Below are positions 11,737 to 23,963 of a stretch of 64,000 bases of DNA, in pieces (positions within the stretch are counted from its first letter, which is position 1; every line of letters starts with the position of its first letter). The stretch is from Stromatinia cepivora (taxonomy: Eukaryota; Ascomycota; Leotiomycetes; Helotiales; Sclerotiniaceae): positions 310,001-374,000 of the forward strand of contig RCTD01000024.1 in assembly GCA_014898415.1 (NCBI GenBank), given 5' to 3'. Below the pieces are notes generated by a model, which saw nothing but the letters and a program-made list of their open reading frames with translations, had not been told where the DNA came from and made no database searches. A program made the position numbers and the translations under genes.

Positions 11737-11895
11737 TCAACTATAAGTATCTTATCTTCTTCGACCGGTCCAAAAGTATTTCTCAAGAAATCTTCAACCA
11801 CATCTCACTACCTCCACCACGTTTAACAATACCAACCATCCTCCTCTCTCACGATCACGACCATCACACCACTCTTACCAACTTATTTTACCAAT

Positions 11896-12257
11896 ATGTC
11901 ACTTTCAAGACTACAACGATACAGCGATTGGGATTACGTTTCCGATGTGATCTCGATAAACCTCGTAGTGATATGTATCTTTTTAATGATATTTTTCATT
12001 ATAGCACATGCTTCTTATGTGAACTCTCAAAGGAAGGAGATAGAGCAGAGATTATCAGAGGACAAAAAGACGGAGATGGAACTGTTCGTCAAATTAACAG
12101 AGCTGAATTTTAAATTGGAAGGAGTTCTTCTTGAAAGGTAAACTGGCATTCTACACTTCGAATCCAGATTTTATATACTAATTTATGTTTAAGAGATCGA
12201 TGGGCACATGAGATGAATAATCTGGATCACGCAGCCCTCGCAGATTCTCCTGCTTGA
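11896..12257 (+). CDS. Small single-pass membrane protein with coiled coil
   Basis: Exons 11896-12137 (242 nt) and 12194-12257 (64 nt), with an intron at 12138-12193 (GTAAAC donor, TACTAAT branch, AAG acceptor), give 101 residues. One transmembrane helix lies at about residues 21-38 (INLVVICIFLMIFFIIA), followed by a Lys/Glu-rich heptad-like region (QRKEIEQRL to about residue 80). The same exon lengths and phases recur in the damaged copy at 19798-20155, which supports this model. An alternative acceptor at 12234 would instead open a frame to 12628 (WKFWHERYSEVHRDEE...), which looks coding-like and runs into the MITE at 12597, so a longer isoform or a truncated original C-terminus is possible. 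Function unknown. Confidence 0.6.
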
Positions 12258-12596
12258 ACGGATTTTTTTTTCCCCAAATTTTTACGGCCGAGACTAAGCT
12301 TTCTGTTTTTGATGTTCTCTTTCTGAAATCAGGCGTTGCGAGTCGAGTCTTACGGTTTGAGTCGATGCTTTGGAAATTTTGGCATGAGAGGTATTCTGAA
12401 GTTCATCGCGACGAGGAGATCTTCGCATGGACAAGAGAACAATGGGTGGGTGCACTGGTGATTATGGATATTTTGAGTGTTTATTTGAGTTGCAAAATCA
12501 TGGGGTCAGAAATTGATTCAGGTGTTCTGGGAGGATACATCATGCCATGTCCGTCCAACAAGGAGAGTGGCAGACCAGATATAAAGACTTTCAATA
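12258..12596 (+). other. Coding-like tract between small membrane gene and MITE
   Basis: The frame from 12236 to 12628 is open and protein-like, with MLWKFWHERYSEVHRDEE and REQWVGALVIMDILS. Its last codons lie inside the MITE. A faintly similar stretch (CLVAIVDIFS) follows the paralogous locus near 20290. It may be an alternative exon or the remains of a further coding region cut by the insertion. Confidence 0.35.
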
Positions 12597-13404
12597 AGTC
12601 TAGTACCCTACTTTCCGGCCACCCCTAATTCCGGCCACTCTTTTACACCAAAAAATGACGAAAATCAACCTTTATAACTCTCCTACTCACAAATATAATC
12701 CGACAAAATTCAAATCATAGATTTATTACTTTTATAATAATAAATTCTGAAAATTTCAAATTTTTTACGATTTTATTGATCGAGATCTTGAAAGTTGAAA
12801 TTTCGATTTTCAATTTATATATGATTTATATACAAATTTGAAAATTACTAAAACTTGAAATAACTTTTTAATAAAAATTACTAAAAATAAACTGTAAATT
12901 TTTTGGGAATATTTAAATCGTAATTGATCAAATAGATTAAGATTTCGAAATTTAAAATATATAAAAAAATGTTTTATTAAAGTTTTTAGATTTTACAAAG
13001 ATTAAAAATCATAATATTTTAATTAAAAGAATTTCTATAAAAAAAAATTTATTTGATTTGATCTATTTGATAAATTTTGATTCAAAAATCCTAAAAAAAA
13101 TTATAACTTATTTTTAATTATTTTTGTTGAAAAGTTATTTTAAGTTTTAATAATTTTTTAAATTTATATATAAATCCTATATAAATTGAAAATTGAAAAG
13201 TTTAAACTTATAAATTTCAATGAAATCAATTATTAAAAATCCAAAATTTTCAGAATTCATTTATAATTATATAAAGAATCTATAATTCAAATTTTATTAA
13301 ATAATATTCATTAATTGTTGAATTATTAATAGATGAAAATCACGATTTTTGGTGTAAAAGGGTGGCCGGAATTAGGGGTGGCCGGAAAGTAGGGTACTAG
13401 ACTT
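12597..13404. mobile_element. Foldback MITE with pogo/mariner-type ends (TA target)
   Basis: The termini are near-perfect inverted repeats of about 55 bp starting AGTCTAGTACCCTACTTTCC and flanked by TA on both sides (12595-12596 and 13405-13406). Similarity of the two arms continues far beyond the terminal repeat: most of the 808 bp folds on itself, with arms of about 370 bp around a short centre near 13000. No transposase frame. The ends resemble those of the pogo-like transposon at 21482, so mobilisation in trans by that family is likely. Only the outer 50 bp keep GC; the interior is extremely AT-rich, as after RIP. Confidence 0.85.
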
Positions 13405-13790
13405 ATTTCAAAATTATAAATTATTGAGTATGCTTCATTCATTTAAATAATATTGTATATATTCAAGTGACGAAAGGTTCATTGATATTATGATAATTAA
13501 GAAGTCCTATAGAAGCCAGGGGATCTATATAAGGTCCTGGCTGACTCACCTAGCTAGTAGGCTGCGCAACGGGTACCCGCAGGACGGATAATGACTTTGA
13601 CGGATTATCCGCCGGGTACCTATTTACAGATCGAATTATTTATATATATTAATGAATCACTTATGAATTATTTGTAGATTATTTGCGGATTATTCATTTA
13701 TCTGTAAATTATTTATTTATTTACAGATTAACGGATTATCTATGAATAGACAAATAATTTATAGATTATTTGTAAATTATTTATGGATTA

Positions 13791-15469
13791 TGTGACGAAC
13801 CCAACGAGTGTTTAGAGATCAACCTTAGAATTAAAAGCTACAGAGCTAAAAAGAATATACTACAAAGTTATATATATGATTGACTCGAAGCTTAGTATTA
13901 TATTAGCCCGATCGGACGCGATCATATGTATCTTGTAACATTACCCCCCCTTTCTGAAAAGTTCGCCTCAAATTCACTTAAAATGAATAATTTAAATACA
14001 AAATGATCATTAATTGTTTTTTTCTTTTAAAAATACTTAATACAAAATATATATTATAATCAACGAATACACATCCACTGTATTATATACTTCCTTTAAA
14101 CGATCTTTAAAATATTGATCATTGATTATCTTTTCTAAGTCCTTATTATTGTTGTTTTCGGGTTCAATAATTAGTATAATAATCGGAACAGATTTTTATC
14201 GATCTCGAATTCCTTGATACAGATCTAACAGGTAGATCTGTATCCAATAAGAGATATTTCTATATTATATATATTTATTTTATTTGCGTAAAAGAATTCT
14301 TTTAGAAAAGGAAAACTCAAGCGTTTGTATACGGGGTAGAATCAAAGTATAATCGGGTTTATCCGATTGAATATCAAAAGGGTTAAAGGTATCAATAATA
14401 TTAAAATTGCTAATATCCATTAAATCATAATTCCGAAAATAGAATGGATTCTATAATATATATAAAGCTTTAGATTTATTAAAATAGGATAATACAGGGA
14501 ATCCATTTATTATACAAATAATTAATTGTTATATAATCTAAACAAAATCGGGATAAAAACAAAAAAGAAAAAGTTGTTGAAAAAGATGATTTTTAAAAGT
14601 AATATTGAATCTATTACAAAAAATTGAGATTTTATTCGAATCGAATCAATTCTAATTTTTGGCTTTGTAAAGAGTCCTTTCGAATTTTGTAATATAGGTA
14701 TATAGAGAATCGATTCCTTATTTGAGAATAAATAGCTTGTCTTTGGCTTTTTGAATTTTATTTGGATTGTTGTAAATATGTATGAATTGATTTAAGATCG
14801 TTATATGATTTAAGGGAACGTTTTGATTAAGAGAAGAAAGCTAAAATAGTACTATAGTTTATATATGAGATTCAAGATTGAAATAAATATAATAAAATTG
14901 AATTATAGAATCGTCAATCGCAATGTTATCTATTTGTAGTTTCACTCGAATCGAGGGAAATTAGGTATCGAACTTTTGAGAGTTACTATTGAACTTTTCA
15001 GGATTAGGAAGAGAGGGTTTCGGATAAAAAAGAATATGAACAGCAGGAGTGTATTCGAAAATTAGGGAGTGTAGAAATGAGATTTCATTCTGTTGATAAA
15101 TTACTTCATTACGAAGTTCTGCAATCGCAAGGTTTATCAAATTGTAATTTATAATTTAGAAATTAAGGATAAGAAAAAAAACAACATTTTCGAATAATAT
15201 CAAGAAGATTTATATACAAGCGAAAAAGTAAAAGCGATATGTCTAGATAAAAGTAAACAGAATGTATATAAATATATACAAATATTATTCTATTTTTTAT
15301 TTAGAAAAGCTTTTAATAATATAACAAATCCAATAAATGTTTAAAAATTAATCTTAGAATTAAAAGCTACAGAGTTAAAAAGAATATACTACAAAGTTAT
15401 ATATATGATCAGCTCAAAGCTTAATACTGTACTAGCCCGATCGGACGCGATCATGTGTATCTCGTGACA
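13791..15469 (-). mobile_element. Small non-autonomous LTR retroelement, family R1, copy a
   Basis: It has 150-bp LTRs (13791-13940 and 15320-15469), TG(A)...CA ends and the 5-bp duplication GATTA (13786-13790 and 15470-15474). The interior of about 1.4 kb has no recognisable gag or pol. A purine tract (complement of TTACCCCCCCTTTC just inside the left LTR) suggests minus orientation. The right LTR's inner end is RIPped (TATAACAAATCC for TGTGACGAACCC). Confidence 0.85.
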
Positions 15470-15652
15470 GATTATTTATATAAATGATTTTTATACTAAT
15501 CTTTATATTAACTCTATATAATAAATATATATAAAATATAAATAATTTATAAATTTATAAATAATCTATAGATAAACAAATTATTTACAAATAATTTACA
15601 AATAATTTATGGATAGGCGGATAATCCGTAAATAATTCGTAAGTATTCGTTT

Positions 15653-18600
15653 TGTGACACAACGGCCGAATAACTTGAGTATCTCTTAAAATTAAAAGCT
15701 ACAGATCGAAAGGTAGAATTATATGATTATATACATACAGACCGAGAGCTCACTTAGTTTATTCGGGGAATACTGCATTCCGATTAGGGCTCGAATCGAT
15801 CATATTGTATATATATATAATACTACCTCTTTTTATATAAAAACTCACTTCGAACACTTTAAATAAATAATATAAAAAAATCTGAAAACAATCACAACTA
15901 CAAATCATTAATTTTATTCATCAATTCAATCAAATATATAAATTCAATAACATCCATCACTTCTTTTATTCGATCAAAAAAAGTATATCCATCAATTGTG
16001 ACGAACCCAACGAGCGTTTAGAGATCAACCTTAGAATTAAAAGCTACAGAGCTAAAGAGAGTGTACTACGAAGCTATATATATGATCGGTTCGGAGCTTA
16101 ATATTGTACTAGTCTGATTGGACGCGATCATATATATCTTGTAATATTACCCCCTCCTTCTGAAGAATTCATTTTGAATTCATTTTAAACGAATGATTTA
16201 AGTACAAAATGATCACTAATCTTTTTTTGATAAAAATACCTGATGTACGGATTGTATTACAGCCAATGAATACGCATCCACCATACTATATACCTCCTTC
16301 AAGCGATCTTCAAAATATCGATCATTGATCATCTCTTCTAGATCCTCATCATTATCATTTTCGGGTTTAATAATCAATATAATAACCGGAATAGGCTTTT
16401 ATTGATCTCGAATTCCTTGATACGGATCTAACGGATAAATTTATATTCAATAAAAAATACTTCTATATTATATATATTTATTTTGTTTATACAAAAAAGT
16501 TCTTTTAGAAAAGGAAAACTCGGGTATTCGTATACAGAATAGAATCAAGATATGATTAGATTTGTTCGATTAAGTATCAAAAGGGCTAAAAGCATTAATG
16601 ATATTAAAATTGCTAATATCCATTAGATCGTAATTCCGAAAGTAGGATGGATTCTGTAATATATATAAAGCTTTAGATTCATTAAAATGGGATGATGCAG
16701 GGAATTCATTTATTGTACAAATAGCTAGTTGTTATATAACCTGAACAAAATCGGGGTAGGAGCGGAGAAGAGAAAATTGTTGAAAAAAACGATTTCTAAG
16801 AGTAATATTAAGTTTATTACGAAAGGTTGAGATTTTATTCGAATTGAATCAATTCTGATTTTTGGTTTTATAAAAAGTCTTTTTGAATTTTGTAATATAG
16901 ATATATAAAGAATCGATTCCTTATTTGAAAATAAATAGTTTGTTTTTGATTTCTTGAACTTTATTCGGATTGTTATAAATATATATAAATTGATTTAAGA
17001 TTGTTGTATAATCTAAAGGAACGTTTTGATTAAAAAAAGAAAGTTAAAATAATACTATAATTTATATATAAAATTCGAAATTGAAATAAATATAATAAAA
17101 TTGAATTATAAAGTTATCAATCGTAGTGTTATCTATTTATAATTTCGCTTGAATCAAAGGAAACCAGGTATCGAACTTTTGAAAACTACTATTGAACTTT
17201 TCAGGATTAGGGAAAAAGGATTTCGGATGAAAAAGAGTATAAATAATAAGAATGTATTTAAGAATCAAAAAGTATAAAAACAAGATTTCATCTTATTAAT
17301 AAATCACTTCGCTACAAAGTTCTATAATCATAAGATTTATCGAATTGTAATCCATAATTTAGAAATTAAAGGTAAGAAAAAAAACAATATTTTCGAATAA
17401 TATCAAGAAGATTTATATATAAGCGAAAAAGTATAAACGATATATCTAAATAGGAGCAAATAGAATATATATAAGTATATATAAATGTTATTTCATTTCT
17501 TATCTGGAAAAGCTTTTAATAATATAATGAATCCAACGAGCGTTTAAAGATCAATCTTAGAATTAAAAGCTACAAAGCTAAAAAGAATGTGCTACAAAGC
17601 TATATATATAATCGGCTCGGAGCTTAGTATTGTACTAGCCCGATCGGACGCGATCACGTGTATCTCGTGACATCAATTACATTTTCCAAATACATTAAAA
17701 TCTCCAATTCCTTTTCCATCCTTTCTTTATTCCATTCTGTATCATTATCGTTATCATCATCGTCCAAAATAACTAATATAAAACAACTAACTGAATCAAA
17801 TGAATCATATATTCCACTATATAGATCCAAATAGCAAATACGAATTTAATAATATAAGAATCTATATCTTGCATATCTGTTCTCTTTGCGAAAGTAAGTT
17901 CGCTTTTATAAAGTGAATTCGGGAGCTTTCAATCGTCAAAACCGAAGGGATGCTTTTGATAATAACGCTAAAGTGAAATCGGAATTGAATATACCTAAAA
18001 TATAATTGATATCAAATATATCCATTGGATCGGAACGATTTTGAAAATGAAAATTAGGGCATTGCAATATATAAAAAGTAGAACTAATAATTCTATTAAG
18101 AATGAAACTATTGATCGAACAAATAACTAGTTGTTGTATAATTTATACGAATTTAGGGTAGAAACAAGGTGAGCTGAATTATTGAGCAAGCTAATTATAT
18201 AAAATTAAATTGAACCTATTATAGAAGATTGATATCTTATTTGAATTAGATCAATTTTGATTATAAACTTTATATAAAATCCTTTCGAATTTTGTAATAT
18301 AAATATATAACAAATCAATACTTTGTTTCAGAATATAAAAACGATTTTCAATTTCTTGAATTTTATTAAAATTATTATAAATTTTAAAGAGTTGATTAAG
18401 GATTGTATTGTAATCAAAGGGGGTGATTTGATTGATAAACGAAAGTTATAATAATATTATAGTTTGAATTTGAGATTCAAAATTAAAATAAATATAATAA
18501 AATTGAGTAATAGAATTATCGATTATAATATTATTTATTTAAAGTTTAGCTTTGATTGAAGGAAATCAGGTATCGAACTTTTGTATATTTCCATTGAATT

Positions 18601-19143
18601 TTTCCGGATCGGGAAAACAAAGTTTTGGAATAGAATTTGATCGAATTAGGAATAAAAAATATAGAAAAACAATCTTTTCGTATTATCATATCATTTCGGC
18701 TTGTAATTCGCTGATTACAAAATTGATTGATTCTATTACTAAGAAATGAAATAAAATCGAAGGAAATACTATCCAAATGTAAATATCTTCAAAAGATTAC
18801 AAAAGATCCTTTCAGAAAAGGTTTTAACAAAAAGAAAACAACTTTACAAATTATATTATAAATATATATATATAAATAAGAATATAAATATATACCTAGA
18901 ATTTACAGAATATATATAAACTTAAGCATATATATATATTACTCGATTTCTTATCTCGAAGAGCTTTTAATAATATAATATAACAGCCGAATAATTTGAG
19001 TATCTTTTAGAATTAAAAACTACAGATCGAAAAATAGAACTATATAATTATATATACACAGGCCAAAAGCTCACTTAGCCTATTCGGGGAATGCTGCATT
19101 CCGACTAGGGCTCGAATCGATCACGTTGTACGTATACGTAACA
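15653..19143 (-). mobile_element. Non-autonomous LTR retroelement, family R2
   Basis: It has 170-bp LTRs (15653-15822 and 18974-19143) and the duplication CGTTT (15648-15652 and 19144-19148). The element is 3491 bp as it stands; copy b of family R1 sits inside it, leaving about 1.8 kb of its own. No coding domain was recognised. The complement of CTACCTCTTTTT inside the left LTR is a candidate polypurine tract, suggesting minus orientation. Confidence 0.85.
15997..17672 (-). mobile_element. Small non-autonomous LTR retroelement, family R1, copy b
   Basis: Same family as 13791-15469: LTRs begin TGTGACGAACCCAACGAG and end CTCGTGACA; duplication TCAAT (15992-15996 and 17673-17677). At 1676 bp it is almost the same length as copy a. 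It is inserted in family R2, so it is younger than that element. No gag-pol; AT-rich through transitions. Confidence 0.85.
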
Positions 19144-19281
19144 CGTTTACGGATCGGATTATTTTAAAACTTCAATGGATAATCTGTAGGGCGGATAGAC
19201 TATTTAATGGATAATCTATGGGGCGGATTATCTGTGGGTACCCGTGGGTTGCGGGTAATTTATGCGCAGCCTACTAGCTAG

Positions 19282-19797
19282 CATCTAGATAGAATACCGT
19301 TATCATATTGATTTCAATAACTTTATTATATAAAATTTCATGTCTTTCATGATTGCACCGTAATCCTGATTATTGGAATCATTGTATGACTATTCACAAA
19401 TTCAATAAAGTAATATTCAAATGTTCACTTAAAAAATTATCTAACTGCTACATAAATTCACACATATTTCTCTAGAACCCCAAGTACGGTAATGAAATAG
19501 CTCTAGTAATTCAATCAAATGTTCACGCCTTATCTGAGCCTTGTCTGAAGCAATATTCAGATATTCACTACAGCCATTTCAATATAACCCGTAGACAAAC
19601 AAGTCCATGAGACATTAAGCGAGATTCAAGTACTTAAAAGCCTCCGTCGTTCCATGATTTACAAAATTAAATTATCTTCCACACTACAACTACAACTTAC
19701 TAACATCCATCTCTAACAACATTCCATCTCCCTAAACTTGATTCTCAAACACACTACTGTCACCATATTATCATATCATTTCTATTTATTCATCAAC
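19282..19797. other. Intergenic between hAT element and paralogue
   Basis: Unique sequence without a gene. The final 120 bp (C/A-rich, ...CATCTCTAACAACATTCC...) resembles the leader of the related gene at 11896 and probably holds promoter and 5' UTR. Confidence 0.45.
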
Positions 19798-20155
19798 ATG
19801 TCTGATATTCCAACAGCCGGATCTTCCAATCCCAACTGCCCGGAGTCGGAATGTTATGTGGGTACTGCTATCTTCTGCTTTATTATTGTCATCGGCTACT
19901 GGAGCTACGTACTATTAGAGTTTGTTAACGGGGATGAGCCTGTTGAGATATAGGCACTGAAGAAGGAACTGAAGAAGGAAATTGAGAAGAATGACAAGTT
20001 GACGCACGAAAATGGGGAACTTAAGTACAAGTTGGGACAGTAAGTCACACACCTGTTAAGACATGATAGAGATATACTAACTACTGTATAGAGCTGAGGG
20101 TAGAGCAGAAGAGATTAGGTGTGGGCCGCGAGCTCCCCCGGTGTTGGCAAAATGA
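19798..20155 (+). pseudogene. Paralogue of the 11896 membrane/coiled-coil gene, in-frame TAG
   Basis: ATG 19798 starts a protein with a transmembrane helix at about residues 23-40 (TAIFCFIIVIGYWSYVLL). TAG at 19951-19953 interrupts it at codon 52. The frame then continues as a Lys/Glu-rich coiled coil (ALKKELKKEIEKNDKL...). The intron 20040-20091 (52 bp, GTAAGT donor, TACTAAC branch, TAG acceptor) leads to a second exon ending in TGA at 20155. Exon lengths (242 and 64 nt) and phase equal those of 11896-12257, with helix, coiled coil and a shared KLT..N motif in register, although overall identity is low. The stop is what CAG to TAG would give. It is either a pseudogene or makes only the truncated membrane anchor. 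Confidence 0.65.
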
Positions 20156-21481
20156 TCGTTCATCTAAGCATTTTCTGATCAAGATCTCAATACCATTGTC
20201 CATATTCCGACATACACTTTTCATTCGACGTAAGAATCGACGGTTTAAGCATTTCGAAAGAAGAGACAATTTCAATGTTTGGTAGCGATCGTGGATATTT
20301 TCAGCGACAGGTTTCGAGCAGGGAGTTTCTAGATATCGTTCAGTTAGCGCGCGAAGGAACTCATTTGTGTGTTGCATCTACTGTGATTTGAATATATGTA
20401 ATGTGCATGTACTTTTGATATGAATATCCGTGATTGATGAAGCTCCAGGGACGTCAAAAGGTCTATTGTAGAAGATAGCCACGTAGACTTTGATCTGAAG
20501 TCAATCTATCAAATGCCAAAGAATATAAAAGCTGACTAGATAAGTAGTCGTATTAAAAAATACAAAAACATGATTCTTTAATAAACAGCTACCCAGACAA
20601 GAGGAAACTGATGCAATGTAACGAAAGCTAATCCTAAAACCTCCCCGCGATCAACATTCAAATAGACATTACAAAATAGGCCCGAGACCCCGCGAAAGAA
20701 GATCGAAATAAAATCACGAAAAGATCATCAACAAAGAGAACTAGACATCTAAAAACCAGTAGACTGTTCAGCTTGCCATGCTATTAAATCGAAGAATCAG
20801 GGACAAGAAGCACGTTTATAATTTAAATAGAGCCTATATCTCATTGATAATTCAAAACCTATCGGACCGGCTTTGCTGAACATGAAGAGGTTAGAAACTA
20901 AATTCGAATTAGGTGGGTGTCAAAGACTGAGAAGGTAGTCTTCTGAGATTCCACTGTTATGGATTCGTCCTCGCTACTTTTCCTTTCTACTGGTGTATAT
21001 GCAATCTATATACCCCTCTATCTATCAAAACACATCATATTCTTTCCTCTCACATTTCCATCAGCTTTTCAGAGTTTCACTTTTTCACCAGGGCCTTTTT
21101 ATTATCTACTCCTAGGACAAGCATTAGAATACTACAACTCAGACAACCAAATATGTTTTAATATATTGCGAGTCTACTAGAATAAAGCAAATCTAGATCG
21201 GAGAAATTAGATGGAATGTCTGTATACTTATTTGGATTAGGGATGGGATTTTTGTAATTGTTTAAAGTATAATAATCTAGTTTTTTTTATTATAATATAG
21301 ATTTTTTATATCTTATTTTGAGAAAGGGATAAGTTAATCAAAGTATATGATTAGATAAATCGAAAAGGAATAATTTTTATTAAAGTGAATATCAGAAGAT
21401 CTAAATATATTAATTGATCGCTTATGATGGAGTATATTCCTTAAAAATAAAGCATATAGTAATGAAGTTATACTCTTATTA
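20156..21481. other. Intergenic
   Basis: No supported gene. 20250-20310 shows weak coding-like similarity to the tract after 12258. A 73-residue frame at 20959-21180 has a clean ATG but no other support. After 21230 the sequence becomes AT-rich towards the transposon. Confidence 0.45.
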
Positions 21482-21626
21482 AGTCTAATACCCCACTTTC
21501 GGGCCACCCCCTCTTTTAAGCCACCTTAAAAAACCACCCCATTTTAAGCAATCTCCCTTATTAAATCTTTAATAATTCAATAATCATTCAATTAATCGAT
21601 CTGAAATTTGAATATATTATTATTTA

Positions 21627-23958
21627 TATTAACAAGTCATATTGAGTGGGTGGAAAAGCCTTATTATTCTAAGGTTATCTAGCTAGAAGTTATTATACAG
21701 ATTGTATGATTCAGTAGAATCATATGCAGGCTAATCCCATTATAGTATAATCCCATACTTAGATATATAGTATAATTCAAAATCCAATACTCCTTTAAAA
21801 GCATAATATATATAAAAGCAAAGAAAACTAAACTATAAATACTATAATTAGTTTAAACCGAATTGAGCAATATTAATCTGAAAATAGAAAGCTAATAGTA
21901 TTGAATAATCATTCCTTTGCTAAATCTTTTAAGATCCAAGATCTAATAAGATTCGAATAGAATAATCGCTTCACAATAATATAATAATCTTTAAAGGATA
22001 ATCAGCATCCTTTTTTTTATAATAAAAATTAAAGGAAATCTATCTCTTCTGTTTCCAATCCTCCAACTGTATTAAACTAAAGCCTTCAATTCTATATTGT
22101 AATACAAATATCTCTCTTTAATAAAACAATATATCTTATAGAATCATACCCATAACTCTTCTCTTTGTAACAAAAATATAATTAATTATTAATCAGAATA
22201 ATTGATAGATTATTAATTAATAGCTTTTACTTCAAAGAATCATTATATCTATTGACCTTTAATACTATATTTGTCTAAATATTAATGATCTTTATATACT
22301 AATTAATAAACTGTTACCGGCTTTAAGAAGCTATGATATCTGTCGATCTTTAGTACTATACTTGGCTAGGTATCTAGTAGTCTCTATATACTATATAATA
22401 GAGTCTAATACTCCTCTTATTTGGATATACATCCTTCTACTACTAATATAATCGTCCGCTCCTCCCAATATATCGCTCTGTATATCTTCCGGTATACAGT
22501 CTCCTCCTTTGGTTCTATCTCCAGCTTTTCTTATAATCGCCTCCGATTCCATCTTTGATTCTCTTATCAGGGATACTCTCCTTCTCCCCCATAACCATCA
22601 ATATAATTATCATTGTAAATATTGAATATAAAGATATAACAAAATAATATTGATCTGAAAATAAAAACAAAATAGTATTGAAGTAATACACAATAGGCAA
22701 TATATCAAAAGATAATAAAATTGACAACTATAATTATAAAAAGAAGAACAAAAAGATATCGAAGATATTAACAACAATATAAAAAAATAATAATTGGAAA
22801 AAGGGTTAAATACTAATAAAGAATCCCCAAAAAGAATATAAAAAATACTCCCCCAAAACAGAAACATTATTCCTCAAAACAAAAAATAGTAATATCTCCC
22901 CAATACAAATATAATAAATTCCAAAGATACTATAGATATCGAATTCATCATTCCAGAGGTTCCAATTCAAGAATCAACTTCTGCAGATCCTGAATCTATA
23001 CCAAAAGCAAAATTTAAGATCATCTTAAATTTTGCTGATAAATCTATTTCAATAGAATCAAAAAGCAAAGTAAATCTATAATCATCTAAAATTGAACAAA
23101 AAGATACAATAGATCTTGAAAACGAATCCTCAAAGTACCTAAAACGAAAACAAATATAAGTTTCATAACTCCCCCAAAAATTATATCAGAAATATAATCT
23201 CCAATACTCCTATTAGATTTTCTATAAGGAATCTATCAATTGTATAAAGATCGAAGGTATTCGAAAAACAGAAATATTCGAGTTTTGTTTTGGAAAGGTT
23301 TCGAAAAACTTATTTTGTTTTGCAAAGTGCTTATTTTTTATTGTTGCCATTGATATAAGACAAAAAGGCTTCTGAAAGAAAAAGGAGATATCAAAGGAAT
23401 CAGTTGATTCTCGAATTATCGGAAAAAAGAGTGTAAAAAGATGGTATCTTTTGTTTGAATAATTTCTAAAACAAACTTTTTTGCATTAACTATATTGTTG
23501 GAATTCAATTTTGTTAATATATTTAGTATAACGGGCTTCCCTGTTTGTTCGTTAAATAGTTTATGATTTTATTTGATCCTATTTTGTAAATATATTTAAT
23601 ATAGCGAACTCCTTTATTTGCTTGTTATACAAACTATTCTTCACTTTATCGGCTATATTTAGTATAATAGGCTTCCCTATTCAACTATATCGATTTTGTT
23701 TATCTACTCTATTGGATTTATCAAGGACTTGATTTTTCACCCCAAAAGATTAACCCTAAATTATATAATGATATATAGAATCCAGGCTTATAACCTATTA
23801 ACAAATTATATTGAATAAATAGAAAAGCCTTATTATTTTAAGATTATCTAATTAGAAGCTATTATACAGGTTGTGTGATTCGGTAGAATCACGTGCAGAC
23901 TAATCCCATTATAGTATAGTCCCATGCTTAGATATACGGTATGATCCAAAATCCAACA
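21627..23958 (-). mobile_element. Non-autonomous LTR retroelement, family R3, copy a
   Basis: It has 163-bp LTRs (21627-21789 and 23796-23958) and the duplication ATTTA (21622-21626 and 23959-23963). LTRs start TGTTAACAAG (here TATTAACAAG) and end ATCCAACA. Next to the right LTR, the complement GGTTATAAGCCTGG matches the anticodon-arm segment of initiator tRNA-Met, a half-tRNA primer site, implying minus orientation. The interior carries a copia pol-linker fragment at about 22890-23150 reading on the plus strand. No complete gag-pol. Confidence 0.85.
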
Positions 23959-23963
23959 ATTTA

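Larger units (their letters stand above)
10479..11895. other. Intergenic with degenerate repeats
   Basis: No gene. It holds a pair of diverged direct repeats near 10732 and 11393, a (TCTAAA)n microsatellite at about 11545-11563, and a tRNA-like segment at 11669-11736, listed separately. 11760-11895 is C/A-rich and is probably the 5' UTR of the membrane protein gene. Confidence 0.5.
13558..19273. mobile_element. hAT-like element, non-autonomous, filled with LTR insertions
   Basis: Inverted ends TAGGCTGCGCA...TGCGCAGCCTA are flanked by the 8-bp duplication CTAGCTAG (13550-13557 and 19274-19281), typical of hAT transposons. Sub-terminal sequence is rich in GGATTATC/GGGTACCCGC words. Removing the nested LTR elements leaves only about 550 bp with no transposase frame, so it is a MITE-like derivative. 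A smaller relative, inverted, lies at 26184-26640. Confidence 0.8.

Noticed and set aside
20081..20377. 98-codon minus-strand frame
   Set aside because: It overlaps the second exon of the paralogue on the other strand and has no protein-like features.
22515..22867. Hydrophobic minus-strand frames inside the R3 elements
   Set aside because: Phe/Ile/Tyr-rich translations arise from AT-rich RIPped DNA; they are not conserved in frame among the three copies.
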